This document shows positions 31,437 to 42,629 of a DNA stretch of 64,000 nt, in pieces. The DNA comes from Fistulifera solaris (lineage: Eukaryota; Bacillariophyta; Bacillariophyceae; Naviculales; Stauroneidaceae), in contig AP026150.1 in the NCBI GenBank assembly GCA_030295235.1, positions 186,001 through 250,000 on the forward strand, given 5' to 3'. Position 1 is the first letter of the stretch. Each line of letters begins with the position of its first letter. Made by a program: the position numbers and the translations under genes. The notes below the pieces were generated by a model that saw only the letters and a program-made list of their open reading frames with translations, was not told the origin of the DNA and did no database searches.

Positions 31437-32729
31437 ATGCTGCAAGGAAGTCACCAAAGAATGCTTCGTAGCGCCCACCATCGCATTACGCGATGTATGA
31501 CCACCGATGTAGCTCGAAATGCCTTTCAGTCGAAAGCACCGTATCTTTGGGATGATCCTTTCTTATTTCGTTCTCAATTGACGGAAGAAGAATGCACCGT
31601 ATGGGATGCCGCACGTGAATTTTGTCAAGGGCACTTGATGCCGAACATTGTGCAAGCGAATCGTCACGAAATTACGCTAGATCATCGATTAATGCAAGAC
31701 ATGGGACATGTGGGTTTGTTGGGTGCTACGTTGCCTCCCTGTCTATGGGGGATCTGGATTGGGATACGTCAGTTACGGATTACTGGCGACTGAAGTCGAA
31801 CGCGTCGATTCGTCCTATCGTTCCGCCATGTCGGTCCAATCGTCTCTCGTGATGTATCCCATTTATGCATACGGAAGTGAAACACTGCGTCTTAAGTATT
31901 TACCGAAATTGGCGACCGGTGAATTCATTGGTTGCTTTGGTTTGACGGAACCGAATCATGGATCGGATCCGGGGAATATGGAAACGCGTGCCGTCTGCGA
32001 TGGTGATACCTATGTTTTGAATGGCAGCAAAACTGGATCACCAATTCACCCATTGCGGATGTCTTTGTCATTTGGGCACGTCTAGTCGATGTCGACGGTC
32101 AACCAGGAGACATTCGTGGGTTTGTGGTCGAAAAAGAGACACCGGGTCTTACGGCTCCCAAAATCGAAGGCAAATTTAGTTTACGAGCTTCTTGCACCGG
32201 AATGATTTTTATGGAGGATGTTCATGTAGCCGCTGAAAACATGTTGCAAGTGAAAGGACTGAAAGGTCCGTTTAGTTGCTTGAATCATGCGCGGTACGGA
32301 ATTGCGTGGGGTGTTCTCGGTGCTGCCGAATTTTGTATGCATCAAGCACGACAATATACACTGGATCGAAAACAGTTTGGTGCTCCATTGGCGGCTACAC
32401 AATTCGTTCAAAGGAAGTTGGCCGATATGTCGACCGACATTACGTTGGGACGACAAGCGTGTCTGCGAGTAGGACGGCTGATGGACGAAGGGCAAGCCAA
32501 ACCCGAGATGGTGTCCATGATCAAGCGCAACAATTGCGGGAAAGCACTCGATATGGTGCGGACGGCTCGTGATATGTTGGGTGGAAACGGCATTTCGGAT
32601 GAATATCATATTATACGCCACATGATGAATTTGGAAGCCGTTAACACGTACGAAGGGACGCATGATGTTCACGCGCTCATACTAGGGCGTGCCATTACGG
32701 GGATACCCGCCTTTGTGCCTTGCTCATAA
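31437..32729 (+). CDS. GCDH: glutaryl-CoA dehydrogenase, mitochondrial, frame broken at 31737-31739 and 32034
   Basis: GCDH oxidises and decarboxylates glutaryl-CoA to crotonyl-CoA in lysine and tryptophan breakdown, using FAD. A basic mitochondrial presequence ([14 protein letters not shown]) is followed by GCDH-specific blocks: [57 protein letters not shown], and [15 protein letters not shown] with [21 protein letters not shown], where E is the catalytic base position. One C too many at 31737-31739 and one T too few at 32034 split it into three frames. Correcting them gives [15 protein letters not shown] and [16 protein letters not shown], and a total of 430 residues, the family length. Confidence 0.94.
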
Positions 32730-32846
32730 GTATTTGGTAAAACGTTACTTGAAAAAGCATACACTTGTAAAATAGATTACAAGTTGCGATCCTTGCTTCC
32801 TAGCCAACCCCATCTATCCACAAGTCGCACTCGTTTCACAGTGCGG

Positions 32847-34512
32847 TTAGCTGTTCGAATGAGGAACCCCATCGGTGGATTCCATCGTCAAGATTGTTTC
32901 ATCTGAGGCAGGGTACTCTGAAAAGCTATGTAGGTTGGCAGAGTGGATGAACTCACACAAAGAGTCGGTATCGTTGGCCATCAAGAGAGCAGAGCGATGA
33001 TAATCTCCAGAAGCAATTTCTGTCAGAGCCATCCCTACCAGTGTCGTTCGATAAGCTTGCGATGAACTTTTGAGCGATTCCAACCCAGTGTAAAAGCGAT
33101 TGAAAGAATGGATTTCATCAATCTCCCGCTGATGCATAAGGAATGTCATCCATTCGCCTCGTAATTCGATACGCCGATTGCGAGATAGCAAGTGTATCAG
33201 CCACGGTCGGTCAGATTTGTTTATGCTGTTTAAAAATATTTCGACTTTTATGGTGCGCAGTCCTTTGTGGTTGTAGAACAAATCCAGAAAATCTTCCAAA
33301 TGATCTTTCTGTAGGAATGCGTATATATCAAGATTCAAGGACTCTAGATTTTGGTTGGTTGTTATTGTCTTGACAAGCGCTCTCAAGATACTTTTCTTTA
33401 AATCAGACTCATGATCAACAAAAGCACGAATATTGAGAGTATTGACAATCAAATCTTCAGATTCGCGAATATTGAATTTCAAACCAAGATGCTTCAAATG
33501 GCCGAGGTTCTCCAGGCGCGCAAACAAGGCAATAATAACGTCTATCCCTTCCCACCAGTGGTGGCCCATTATCGTCACGTTTAGATCTTGCGCCACGATG
33601 TCGAGAGTAAAAATGTCTTCAGCCAGCACCGTGTCGAAATCAATTGTGTAATCAAGTGCCCTCACCGGAGCCGAGAGTGGTAGTAGCGCCATGGGATGGT
33701 CCCAACGATGAAGGGTCAGTTTGTCAAAAATCTTTAGCTGAACAAGTCGCTCAACATTAACGTCGCTCATGGGAATATGATTCAAAAAATGTAACAAACC
33801 AAAATGGGATTTGCGGGTCTGAAGTGCGTCGACAAAGGCATCACCTTCATCAACTAGAAGGTTTCTGGATCCATAACTCAATACAAAACTCAAGTCGATC
33901 GGATGATTTCTTGTGGCTAGAAATACGGATTGCGTAGAATTCAGCGTCAAACCTTTGAGTCGCAAACGTCGTCCCGGGTTATTCGCAAAAGTGCAGCGAG
34001 ATGCTTCGTTTTGACGGCGCCGAAGTCGAACGTTGCCGACTGACTTATTTCAATGCATGAATTGTATTCCTCTGGGCAGTATAGACCCCACCAATACATT
34101 GCCGTATCTGCAATAGCGTCATCTCTTTGCCTGAAATAACAATTCTCGTATATCTTTTAGGGTTGACGAAAACGCACAGCAAGTTCAAACTTTTTTTGAT
34201 GTGTTGATAATCAGGGTAAAACTCGCCTTGAGAAACGTAAACAAGGGTTTCATTGTCCATCCAAATGGCTGTCCTTGGTCCATTCAGGTGCAATTCGAGT
34301 TCGCAAATAGTTTCCAGTTCTCGACGCAGCTTATAGGTAGAGGTTATGTCACCGCTCAGCCAGTGAGCGACTTGTTTACGGGCGCGCCTTTCATCTGGAA
34401 TCATCTCCAACCAACTACAAGTATCATCCTCATCTGAGGTACGAGAAGTCGTTGTAACTTTTCCTCCCCACCAATTGACAATAGAGAGAAAGTTCATGGG
34501 GCGAAGGGGCAA
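32847..34512 (-). CDS. LRR-like family member A, frame broken near 34124 and at 33987-33990
   Basis: A is about 555 residues after two single-base corrections. Near 34124 a lost G restores GKEDDAIADTAMYWWGLYC, and at AAAA 33987-33990 a lost T restores KHLAALFANNPGRRLRLKGL. The domains shared with B-F are: an N-terminal block with YKLRRELE and AIWMDNETLVYVS; the AIAETAMYWWGL-like block; the SVFLATRNHPIDL block; then irregular leucine-rich segments (LESLNLDIYAFL, LRTIKVEIFL); and a C-terminal helix block (NRRIELRGEWM, FNRFYTGLESL, ALLMANDTDSLCEFIHSANLHSF). I cannot assign a named family. The leucine pattern suggests an LRR-type solenoid. Confidence 0.65.
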
Positions 34513-35281
34513 CTTTAGAGGGCAGATACGATACTAATTAACGCCATGACTGAGGTCTCTATTTTTGTGTAAAAATGAAATAATGAGAACGTTTGCCATC
34601 GTCGCCGCGACGCAAAATAAAAAAAAAGAACCGCGATGATGTTTTGAAAAGATCGATTGCCGGTCGTGAATGAAATCTACGACGATTCACGATTGGTCGG
34701 ATTGCCCTTGTAAGTTAGAGGAAAGGTGGAATGATCGAGTGATTAGAAAGGTTAACACCAATAATAGCTCGTCCGAGTTAACAAGCTAGACATTGCAAAG
34801 ACTGTTAATCAGATAAGTCAAAAGTCGGCTCTCGTCCTCCCTACCATGGACTCACTGATGACTGAACTGAATGCGTTTGCAGGAGTGTGTTAAAGCGCGT
34901 GCGCCTTTCAAAAGTTGCATCACGAAACCAGTTTTTCATATCCCGAATCACATGCATTGATGGTTCGAAAAGCCCAAATGACTTATCGTGAGCTTGTAGC
35001 TAATATGGACAAAATACCATTGTGAATTGAACGGCTGCGTCAGATTGCTTTGATGAGTGATGCGCACAAATAGCAGATCAGTCTACAACATCCTTCTTTG
35101 TTTTGTATGATAAGAACTATCGAAAGATTCAGAAGCTGACTTTCTTCTGTGTACGTCGGCTCTTGAAAAATCACTTGTATTTCAAATGGTGTTTGGAGAC
35201 ATCCGCACAACCGGTCAGTACAGTTTGGTTTGGTTTACTTTGCTTGAATTCCTAGTCTCTGCTATGGTAGCCCAAGAGAAG
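34513..35281. other. 769-bp spacer between family members A and B, nothing recognised
   Basis: Short ORFs only. A and B are both on the minus strand, so this must hold the promoter of A and the 3' end of B. No repeat or element is seen. Confidence 0.4.
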
Positions 35282-36831
35282 CTAATCCGTCCTACTACGT
35301 TTCGGTCGTGAGATCCGGCCAGTGGAATCATACGCCATGCTGCTTTCTTGATGAACAGACAGGTCGGAAGCAGCAAGACTATCCAAGTTGGCTGACTGAA
35401 TCCACTCATACAAGGAGTCTGTGTAGCTGGACAGCAACAAAGCGGTGCGCTTAAAATCTCCACATGCGCTATTGCTAAAGGTTGTTCCTATCAGCTTAAT
35501 GCGAAAAGAAGGCGGTGACTCCTTCAGAGATTCGGACCCAGCGTAAAAACGATTGAAGGTGTACAGCTCATTATGGTCATCCCGATTCATCACTGACTCC
35601 ATCCACTCACCACGTATCTCGATACGTCGATTGCGTGAAAGCAGATGCTTCAACCATGAACAATCAGAGTTGTCTGAGTGTACCTCAATTGTTATTGTAC
35701 GCAACCCGTGATGGTCATCCAACGAATAAAGCAATTTCGTCAAATGATTTTGCTGAAAGATATAATACATCTCAAGATCCAAGGATACAAGCTCTTTGTT
35801 TGCTGCTATTGCTCCAACAAGCTCTTTCAAGATTATTTTCGAATGTTTTGGCTCAACAGCAGAATGCCCTCTACCCTCAAACTTAACGCCAAGGTGACGG
35901 AAATGTCCAATACTAGCTACCCGGCGAAGTAAAGAAGCAGTTACATCCACTCCATCGTTCCATGCATCAACCCATACCGTAGCAATTAGCTCCTCTGCCA
36001 CAATGTCGATGGTCTGAAAGTCTTCCGGTCGCACTTTGCTGGAGTCGAAGCTGTACTTAAGTACCTTCACCGGAGCCGAGAATGGGAGAAGCACCATGTC
36101 ACTATCCCAAAGAGGAAGGGTTAGTTTCTCAAAAATTGCTAATCGCGACAGTTGCTCAACGTTTTCATCACTCAACGGAAGGTCATCCAAAAACGCAGCG
36201 AACCAAAATGGGTCCCCCGAACTTGAAGTGCTTGGACGAGGGCATTACCTCCATCTTCCAGAACGTTCAAAAACTCAAACGTCAAATCAATTGGGTGGTT
36301 TCGAGTGGCTAGAAAAGCCAACTGAGCCGAATTCACATGAACGCCATTCAACTCTAAGCGTCGGTTCTGATTGTTCTCAAAAATTGTAACAAAGTGCCTT
36401 GTCTTAACGGAAGCAAAATCAAACGTATTGCTTTGGTTTTCAATATGAAGACGAGGGGAGCATTCTTCTGGGCAATGCAAACCCCACCAATACATTGCCG
36501 TCTCCGCAATAGCCTCATCGTTTTTGCCGGAAATAACAACTCTTAAATTCCGTCTGGGATTATACAAAACGAACAGCAAGCGCAAGTTTGTTTCGATATA
36601 GTCATAGTTAGGGTAATTGTCGCGAGAAACATGTACAAGAGTCTCATTGTCCATCCAAACAGCAGTCCTTGGTCCATACAGCTCGAGTTCGTAAAGGTTT
36701 CTCGGTTCTCGACGCAGCCTGTAAGTTGGAGTTTGGTGACCGCCACGCCAGTGAGCTACTTGTTCAGGAGTGCGTAACCCATCTGGAATTACCTCAAATA
36801 GGATTTCATCTTCTGGGATCTGAGACGACAT
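35282..36831 (-). CDS. LRR-like family member B, frame broken at 36189-36193
   Basis: B begins MSSQIPEDEILFEVIPDG and becomes 516 residues when one base is added to the A run at 36189-36193. That turns RFWMTF-stop into RFLDDLPLSDENVEQLSRLAIF. It shares every block with A: YRLRREPRNLYELEL, AVWMDNETLVHVS, NDEAIAETAMYWWGLHC, LAFLATRNHPIDLTFE, LLSRNRRIEIRGEWM, FNRFYAGSESLKE and LLSSYTDSLYEWIQSANLDSL. It ends in a basic tail (SRPKRSRTD) that could be a nuclear signal. A and B are closer to each other than to C-F. Function unknown. Confidence 0.68.
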
Positions 36832-37119
36832 CTTTATTTTCTTTTCACCGACAGATTTGTTGCTTCATCATTCATCATGCAACAAAGAATAAAATGCCAA
36901 AAACCGAGTGAATGGAGAAAGTCAATGTATCGGTACTCGCTATTAAGGTTAGTGGTTTAGATTCTCTATGGTGACGATGACGAGCTCCAATGCGCTCATC
37001 AATCATCAAGCACCTTCAATTTTCATAAACTTGTCTTACAGAAGTGACTATAAAGCTACGCTTCAGTGTAACGGTTTCTCTAAGTCTGTACTACGTCGAG
37101 AATGTAGGGAAACAGTGTC

Positions 37120-38229
37120 TTAGTCTCGAATTCTCGGCCACAGCGCTGGTTCCATTTTCTCCACGGAAATGATAACCTTCACCGGTGTAGCACTTTTATC
37201 AATGGTCCAGGTGCCCGAATCTACATCGATGTTTTCGAAAAGTTTGAGTAAAATGAGAGGTTCTTGACGAAAGCGCACTTCTAGAGCCTGTGGACGAAAC
37301 TTGATCTGCAAATCTTTGCCGCTTCCGTCCGCCGGTATGGGAACTGTTATTTCCAGCTCTTCTTCCGTCTGCGTCCAAGAAAATCCCTCTTCTAATTTCG
37401 ACTTTCCATCACTGCCGGCTACCGATGGTTGCGTTGCATCCGTTCGACCGGTTATGCGATTCATTTCCATTTGATGTTCTAGATTTTCCGTGACTGCTGT
37501 TTTCAACCACGGTGCATCGTACGCGGTATCGATACCTTTTACAAAAGACTGGTTGGTAATTCGACCTCCCACTTTTTGAATGCGACCCAAGTATACATCG
37601 CCATAGAATTGGGGAGGCGGATTGAATCCAGCGAGTTCCGCGTATTTGCTCGCCCGGGTATTGAGACGCAATCGTTTCAACATTCCTACTTCGTCCAAAT
37701 AGATATTGATACCGGTAAATTGATTCGAAGAACTCGGATAAACAAGAGGGAAAATTTCCACACTAGCTTGTGCGGCTACTTTTTGCAGTGATTCATGCGA
37801 CACAGAGGCCGGCGCATCGGTCGATCCCAACAAAGCATTCTGCTCCTGCAATAAGGAGACATCCACGTCGGACTGTTTGTTCGAAAAAGCCGAAATCAAA
37901 TGTTCGGTCAAAGATCACCTCCTCCGGTGGGTCCCCGTCGAACGGTGAGTTCTTTCATTGGCCGTGTCGTATCGGCGGGCACCAAAACGTACGAGATTTC
38001 TTCACCAGCTTCCAAACCCTCGGCTTCTTGCAATGCACTCTTCACACGCCCCGTCATTCGTTCTTCGGCTGTGGAAATATGGACTCCCTATTATAGAAAA
38101 ATATATAGAGAGTGAGCAAAAGGCAGGAAAAGGGATGACGACTCCAAGTTGTGCGTTTCTTACTCGTTCTCGCAGCCAGGTCAATCGCTCATCGGGCGTC
38201 ATTTCCGCTTCCTCTTTCGTTTCTGACAT
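37120..38229 (-). CDS. CS-domain (NudC/p23-like) protein, one intron, frame broken at 37910-37912
   Basis: Exons 38229-38164 and 38087-37120 give 344 residues once a T is added (minus strand) at the AAA 37910-37912, restoring GGGDLLTEHLISAF. The C-terminal CS domain is seen from FSWTQTEEELEITVPIP through LQIKFRPQALEVRF to VIISVEKMEPALWPRI, a NudC-like pattern used in HSP90-linked chaperoning and dynein regulation. The central part (SSNQFTGINIYLDEVGMLKRLRLNTRASKYAELAGF) is a separate conserved-looking segment I do not recognise. Splicing joins WLRER to GVHISTAEERMTGRV. Confidence 0.82.
38088..38163 (-). other. intron of the CS-domain gene
   Basis: The 76-nt GT-AG intron has donor GTAAGA and an AT-rich acceptor (CTATAATAG). 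It joins 22 codons of exon 1 to exon 2 in phase 0. Confidence 0.8.
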
Positions 38230-39275
38230 TCTGCGCTTCTTGTTGTCGTTTACTTTGCAATGCAAGATGAAAACTAGTAGTAATATAATGTGAATGAAGT
38301 AAAACAAAAAATTGCCGCACTTTTTTTCGATCCTTTTCGGAGCAACTCGATCTCATTTTTTGCTGTCGTATCGCGTCTCGTCTGTCGCACAGCCACAAAA
38401 CACTCAACACTATATTTCTTATGTGTAGATGTACAAAAAGTCTGTGGACACCAAGAAACGCTTTCCAGAACGAAGTACGTGTCAAGTTCTGTCTTAATCT
38501 TTCGCTTTCGGAACCTCCATCATTTTTTTGTGATCGACTTGCGTTTCATAATATTATCCATCCCTTGCCTCTGCAACCGACTACTAGAGTATGCTCTGCC
38601 GTTCTCATGGTTGGCTTCTGTGTTGAAAGAAGAAGTGACCCAAAGAGCGCTCGCTTGGGCGGAAAGAGATATTCATCGTCCTGGTTACTTTTTCCGGAGG
38701 ACTTTTTCGTGGACTCACGACATTCGAAGGGGGATGTCCCTTGGGTTGCTAGCAATGAGCAAAGACAGTCCAAAAGCTCACTCCTGTCTGACTTGGAAGC
38801 CAAAAAATAAGAGCAAACGCTTAACCGAGCAGACACTCAATTTCTTGTGGGGTCTTTGTTCGCCGTTCCCCAATTCATCTTGTTGGGATCCTATGCAGCA
38901 AACGTTCGAAGAATTTCATCACATTTTAACAGAAGAGACAGATCAAAATTCCTGCGCATCGAGTCGAGGTATATCGACCAAGTTTACGCATTCTTCCTTT
39001 CACAGGCCAGCCGCTACTGGTAGAACGCATCCTCGCACAGGCATTCCGGCGTCGATATATATTAAAGGGACCATGGATGTGACAAGTTGAGTAAAAGGAA
39101 CGGATTGTAGGTGCAAGTAAAAGTCTTTCGCGATTAGCGTGAAAGAACTGTAAAAAGAATGCTACTTAAATCACGCGTTTGAATGTTACCATGTTTCCAG
39201 CAACTTCCTAATCATCTATCGTAATTTTATGTACATTTCTAAAAGAACACTCACGACGTCGAAAGCTTCAACAAT
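38230..39275. other. 1-kb intergenic stretch with one long unsupported ORF
   Basis: A plus-strand frame from a GTG at 38290 to 39090 is open for 266 codons. Its composition (many C, F, S and H, with no domain) and lack of an ATG near its start make it a weak gene candidate. Nothing else stands out. Confidence 0.35.
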
Positions 39276-41321
39276 CTAGAGACCTAGACGTATGAGTTTG
39301 GCCAAATCTGGAAAGCCCTTATAATCGGCCCAGCCCTCGGCTGTAAAGCCCTCGAAATCGGGAGAACAGAGCGGCTTGGTATAGTGAAATTGACCTATTT
39401 TCGAGCGATCTGCGCCCTGCTGGAGCAGAAAGCGAATCAAGTACCTGTCACCCGCGTACGCTGCGTTAAGAAGAGGTGTGAATCCACCACGGTCGTAACT
39501 TTCAATATCTGCACCCTTCACCGTCACGAGCCAGCGCACTACCTTGTGTCTCTGGTGGATGACAGCCAAATTCAACAGCGAATTTCGTTCACACACAACA
39601 CCGCTGGTATAATTGATGTCAAACTGAAAGGCCTTTTCAGCGGCTGCCACGAGTTTCTCGAAAGATTGTACATGATCGCCTTTCCAAAGTAAAGAAGAAC
39701 CTTTCGAAAGGACATCGTCCCATTTCTTTCTGGCATTCTCGGTTTCACGGCGAAGCAAGCCCAGATACAGTTCACACCAAGGTTTGCGCGGACGCCGTGG
39801 CAGCGTCCAGTGGGACGGGCAAAGCTGTTGCCACATGACTTCCCGCTGCTCTAAAACATTTCTGGTCTTCGCATTAATGCAACGAAGCTTTCCGTGCTCC
39901 AGTGCAGGCAGAAACGACAGGCAATGTACCAGCACGTCATCTGGACACCCTTGTACAGGGTCCATGAGCCGTACAAAGTCAAATAAAGGAACTTCTTGCT
40001 TTTGTCGGTTCTCCTTCTCCTTTTCTTCCAGCATGGCATCAATGAGAACAAGTTCGGGTGCCTCGAGTGCATGTTCGTGGGATGGCTTATTGTCAGCTGC
40101 TTCCAAAGATGTCACTACAGCTTGCTTTAATCGCTCTCGCTGACGCTTGCGTCTCTGAACAAGCCACTGATTTTTACGTATGCGAAGCCATTCGGTGAAA
40201 TTGCCATCTTCCAAATGGACCACTCCATTGACGTCGTCTTCAATCCGTCGCCTCTTTTGTTTGTTCCACGAATACGATTGCTTCCAACGTATTTTACACG
40301 TATGCATCCATTGCTGGAAACTATCATAGCCCTGCGATGACCAAAAATCAACCGGAAGGGTGGAATCGGATCGATCCCAGTCTTTCTTGGAGCCACCTTT
40401 TTCTATACAGTCTTCTTCAATCCATGTTTGCGTGTACGGATACACTTTATAAGCGCTCCGCCATTTTCGCTTTCGATCGGCTAGCCAACTTGAAAAATCC
40501 GTCGTGCAATATGGAAGAAGAAACTGTTTTGCATAGGTACCTTCATCTGGATCGCCATGAACATACGTGTCATCATACGGCAATGGTTTGCCTGTTGTCG
40601 TATCGACGAACAAAGGATTGGTATACACACTCGGTGTTGTTTGTTTTACGCAAGTAGGAGTACCCAAGATACGTTTCGGTGCTGCTATCCGTGTCTTGGT
40701 GGGAGCAAAATACGGCGCCAAGATGACATGCGCTGCCTGTGCCGCGAAATACGACGACTTATTCAAATTAAACAAACCACTGCGCAATCGAAATTCGTGT
40801 TGTTGACACGCCACCGACACAGCATCGTGATGACGAGCAATGAGTAGACAGAGCTGTTGCGTGGATCGCAAATACTGTGCGAGGGCATCGACAGAAGAAC
40901 CGTATTGATAGGGAAGGTGGCCGTTAATAGCGAGCACTAAATCTCCGGGAAGCAACGCCACTGATACTGTGGATTGTGGCTGCCGTATAATGCGAGGGAC
41001 TGTTTGCTGTGAGAATAGAGGTGCGTGGAGCCACTCGGAAGGGTGAGATTCGGTGACGGACGTGGAAGGAGCTATCCAGTATCCTTGAATCAGCTGTGGC
41101 AATGTCGTGACGGAACCCAAAATCACCATAGAACCAAAATTCGAGAACGAAATTCCCCATGCTTGTTGTGAAGAAGATCGTTTCAGCAATACGACAACAA
41201 AGGAGAAGGAGGATCGACTAGGAGATGCATTATTTGACACCGAAGGCGTTACTACACGGCAGTTGGTTGTCTTCTTCGGGGGAGGAGGAGAATTATGCGG
41301 CGCCGGCGTTACGGGCATCAT
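39276..41321 (-). CDS. PDZ-like / F-box / ankyrin-repeat protein
   Basis: This single-exon gene encodes 681 residues. A PDZ-like module lies around residues 52-165 (WGISFSNFGSMVI … LLPGDLVLAINGH … LAQYLRSTQQLCLLI). A basic Trp-rich middle follows with repeated WL-x-x-RK-x-x-W units (SSWLADRKRKWRSAY, TEWLRIRKNQWLV). Next come an F-box-like motif (CPDDVLVHCLSFLPALEHGKLRCINAKTRN) and ankyrin repeats (RNSLLNLAVIHQRHKVVRWLV, GGFTPLLNAAYAGDRYLIRFLLQQGAD). F-box proteins bring targets to SCF ubiquitin ligases, with ankyrin or PDZ parts binding substrates. This role is inferred from the domains alone. An unusual combination. Confidence 0.72.
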   Translation of the reverse strand: MMPVTPAPHNSPPPPKKTTNCRVVTPSVSNNASPSRSSFSFVVVLLKRSSSQQAWGISFSNFGSMVILGSVTTLPQLIQGYWIAPSTSVTESHPSEWLHAPLFSQQTVPRIIRQPQSTVSVALLPGDLVLAINGHLPYQYGSSVDALAQYLRSTQQLCLLIARHHDAVSVACQQHEFRLRSGLFNLNKSSYFAAQAAHVILAPYFAPTKTRIAAPKRILGTPTCVKQTTPSVYTNPLFVDTTTGKPLPYDDTYVHGDPDEGTYAKQFLLPYCTTDFSSWLADRKRKWRSAYKVYPYTQTWIEEDCIEKGGSKKDWDRSDSTLPVDFWSSQGYDSFQQWMHTCKIRWKQSYSWNKQKRRRIEDDVNGVVHLEDGNFTEWLRIRKNQWLVQRRKRQRERLKQAVVTSLEAADNKPSHEHALEAPELVLIDAMLEEKEKENRQKQEVPLFDFVRLMDPVQGCPDDVLVHCLSFLPALEHGKLRCINAKTRNVLEQREVMWQQLCPSHWTLPRRPRKPWCELYLGLLRRETENARKKWDDVLSKGSSLLWKGDHVQSFEKLVAAAEKAFQFDINYTSGVVCERNSLLNLAVIHQRHKVVRWLVTVKGADIESYDRGGFTPLLNAAYAGDRYLIRFLLQQGADRSKIGQFHYTKPLCSPDFEGFTAEGWADYKGFPDLAKLIRLGL

Positions 41322-41857
41322 TTGCTGCTTTCTCTTGTCGTATTGGCTGTGCCGTCAGAAAGAAAAGAATCGCATCGATGCAATGATGCGCGTCTGGTCT
41401 ATACAGTGAACAACGAAGACAACGGCGCTCAAAGATGAAAGCGGGGGTTGACGTTTTTGTTGACGTTGACGGACGAGAAAAAAGAAGATCTTCAGAATTT
41501 CCTCCTGATACTGGTTTGCAAAGTACATTGTTCCGTGTTCAGTACCATATCGAGTGTCCGGTGTACATAAGTGCATACGTAGTACTTTGTAGATAGTAAA
41601 TGGAAACAAGCGAAGCTCCAGCCTGTCCGGCCACCCGGTTCAATTTGAAAGGACGAGAAACGAAAAATGCTACCTTAACTTTAACTCTAAGAGAAATAGA
41701 AACCGAACAGTAATAAACACGCAAGCAACCCTGCCTTCACAAATAATCACAATGAAATAAAATCAATGATAGGATCATTATCTCTCTTCTGCGGCAAACG
41801 CTGTATTCTGTAAAAAGTGAAGTCGTGTAGGCGAATGAGCTGTCGGTACTTTTATCC
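41322..41857. promoter_or_regulatory. 536-bp divergent intergenic region
   Basis: This lies between the starts of the PDZ/F-box/ankyrin gene and the ADAT2 gene. It contains TGACGTTGACG near 41460-41472, a tandem of TGACG words that could serve a bZIP-type factor. No direct support exists for that role. Confidence 0.35.
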
Positions 41858-42559
41858 ATGACGACTCCCACTTCTTCCGGGGACGACACAACCCGTAACA
41901 ACGATGAATACTACATGCGTCTGGCGTTACAAGTCGCTCAAGAGGCCTTGCTATTCGGTGAAGTTCCGGTAGGATGTATTTTGGTACAAAGCGATGGTAC
42001 TATTGTTTCTCATGGAGCCAATCAAGTGAATGCGACGCGGGATGCGACACGTCATGCCGAACTTGTAGCAATCGATCGGTGGTGGACGGGAGGGGTCTTC
42101 TCCGATCAGTTGCGCATGTCCCCAGAGGAATATGCTCAAGTTGCGAAAATCAATAATCTACAGGAACCCGCGCTGGAGAAATACTTTTACAATGATGATA
42201 CGATTCAGTCGTCTGATGGACGACTACTACCTAGTTGGGGATTACAAAAACAGCATCCTCCCGCAGACCTTTCCCTGTGTCATTTGTACGTTACATGTGA
42301 ACCGTGTATCATGTGTGCCGCGGCTCTAGCTAAAATGAAGATCGGGTGTGTGATCTTTGGGTGTCGCAACGATAAGTTTGGGGGATGTGGGAGTATTCTG
42401 CACGTTCATCAAGAGGACGCTGGTTACCGCATTGTGAGTGGGGTGTTGGAAGACGAAGCAATTGCTTTGTTGCGGTCATTTTACAGTCAAGAGAATCATC
42501 AGGCTCCCGATGAAAAACGAAAGCGAAAAGACAATCGATTAGCCGACAATGTGTCGTAG
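41858..42559 (+). CDS. ADAT2: tRNA-specific adenosine deaminase subunit ADAT2/Tad2
   Basis: The 233-residue enzyme converts adenosine 34 of tRNA anticodons to inosine as the catalytic partner of ADAT3. The cytidine/deoxycytidylate deaminase fold is shown by YYMRLALQVAQEALLFGEVPVGC, the zinc/catalytic HAE in ATRHAELVAID, and CEPCIMCAAAL (PCxxC zinc ligands). FGCRNDKFGGCGS follows, typical of ADAT2. A 45-residue insertion (MSPEEYAQVAKINNLQEPALEKYFYND region) separates the two zinc motifs. The C-terminus is basic (KRKRKDN) and may direct it to the nucleus. Confidence 0.9.
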   Translation: MTTPTSSGDDTTRNNDEYYMRLALQVAQEALLFGEVPVGCILVQSDGTIVSHGANQVNATRDATRHAELVAIDRWWTGGVFSDQLRMSPEEYAQVAKINNLQEPALEKYFYNDDTIQSSDGRLLPSWGLQKQHPPADLSLCHLYVTCEPCIMCAAALAKMKIGCVIFGCRNDKFGGCGSILHVHQEDAGYRIVSGVLEDEAIALLRSFYSQENHQAPDEKRKRKDNRLADNVS

Positions 42560-42629
42560 CTATTGCAATTGAGTTGTGTATTTAACAAAAGAATAAGTAA
42601 TACTCCTTATGTTACGGGACGACCACGTC

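Noticed and set aside
31708-32085. Separate acyl-CoA dehydrogenase fragments
   Set aside because: The three overlapping frames join in order into one 430-residue glutaryl-CoA dehydrogenase when two single bases are corrected.
38290-39090. 266-codon plus-strand frame between the CS-domain and ankyrin genes
   Set aside because: It starts with GTG, has no ATG near the front and shows no domain or leader. It may be chance, so it is only noted in the gap entry.
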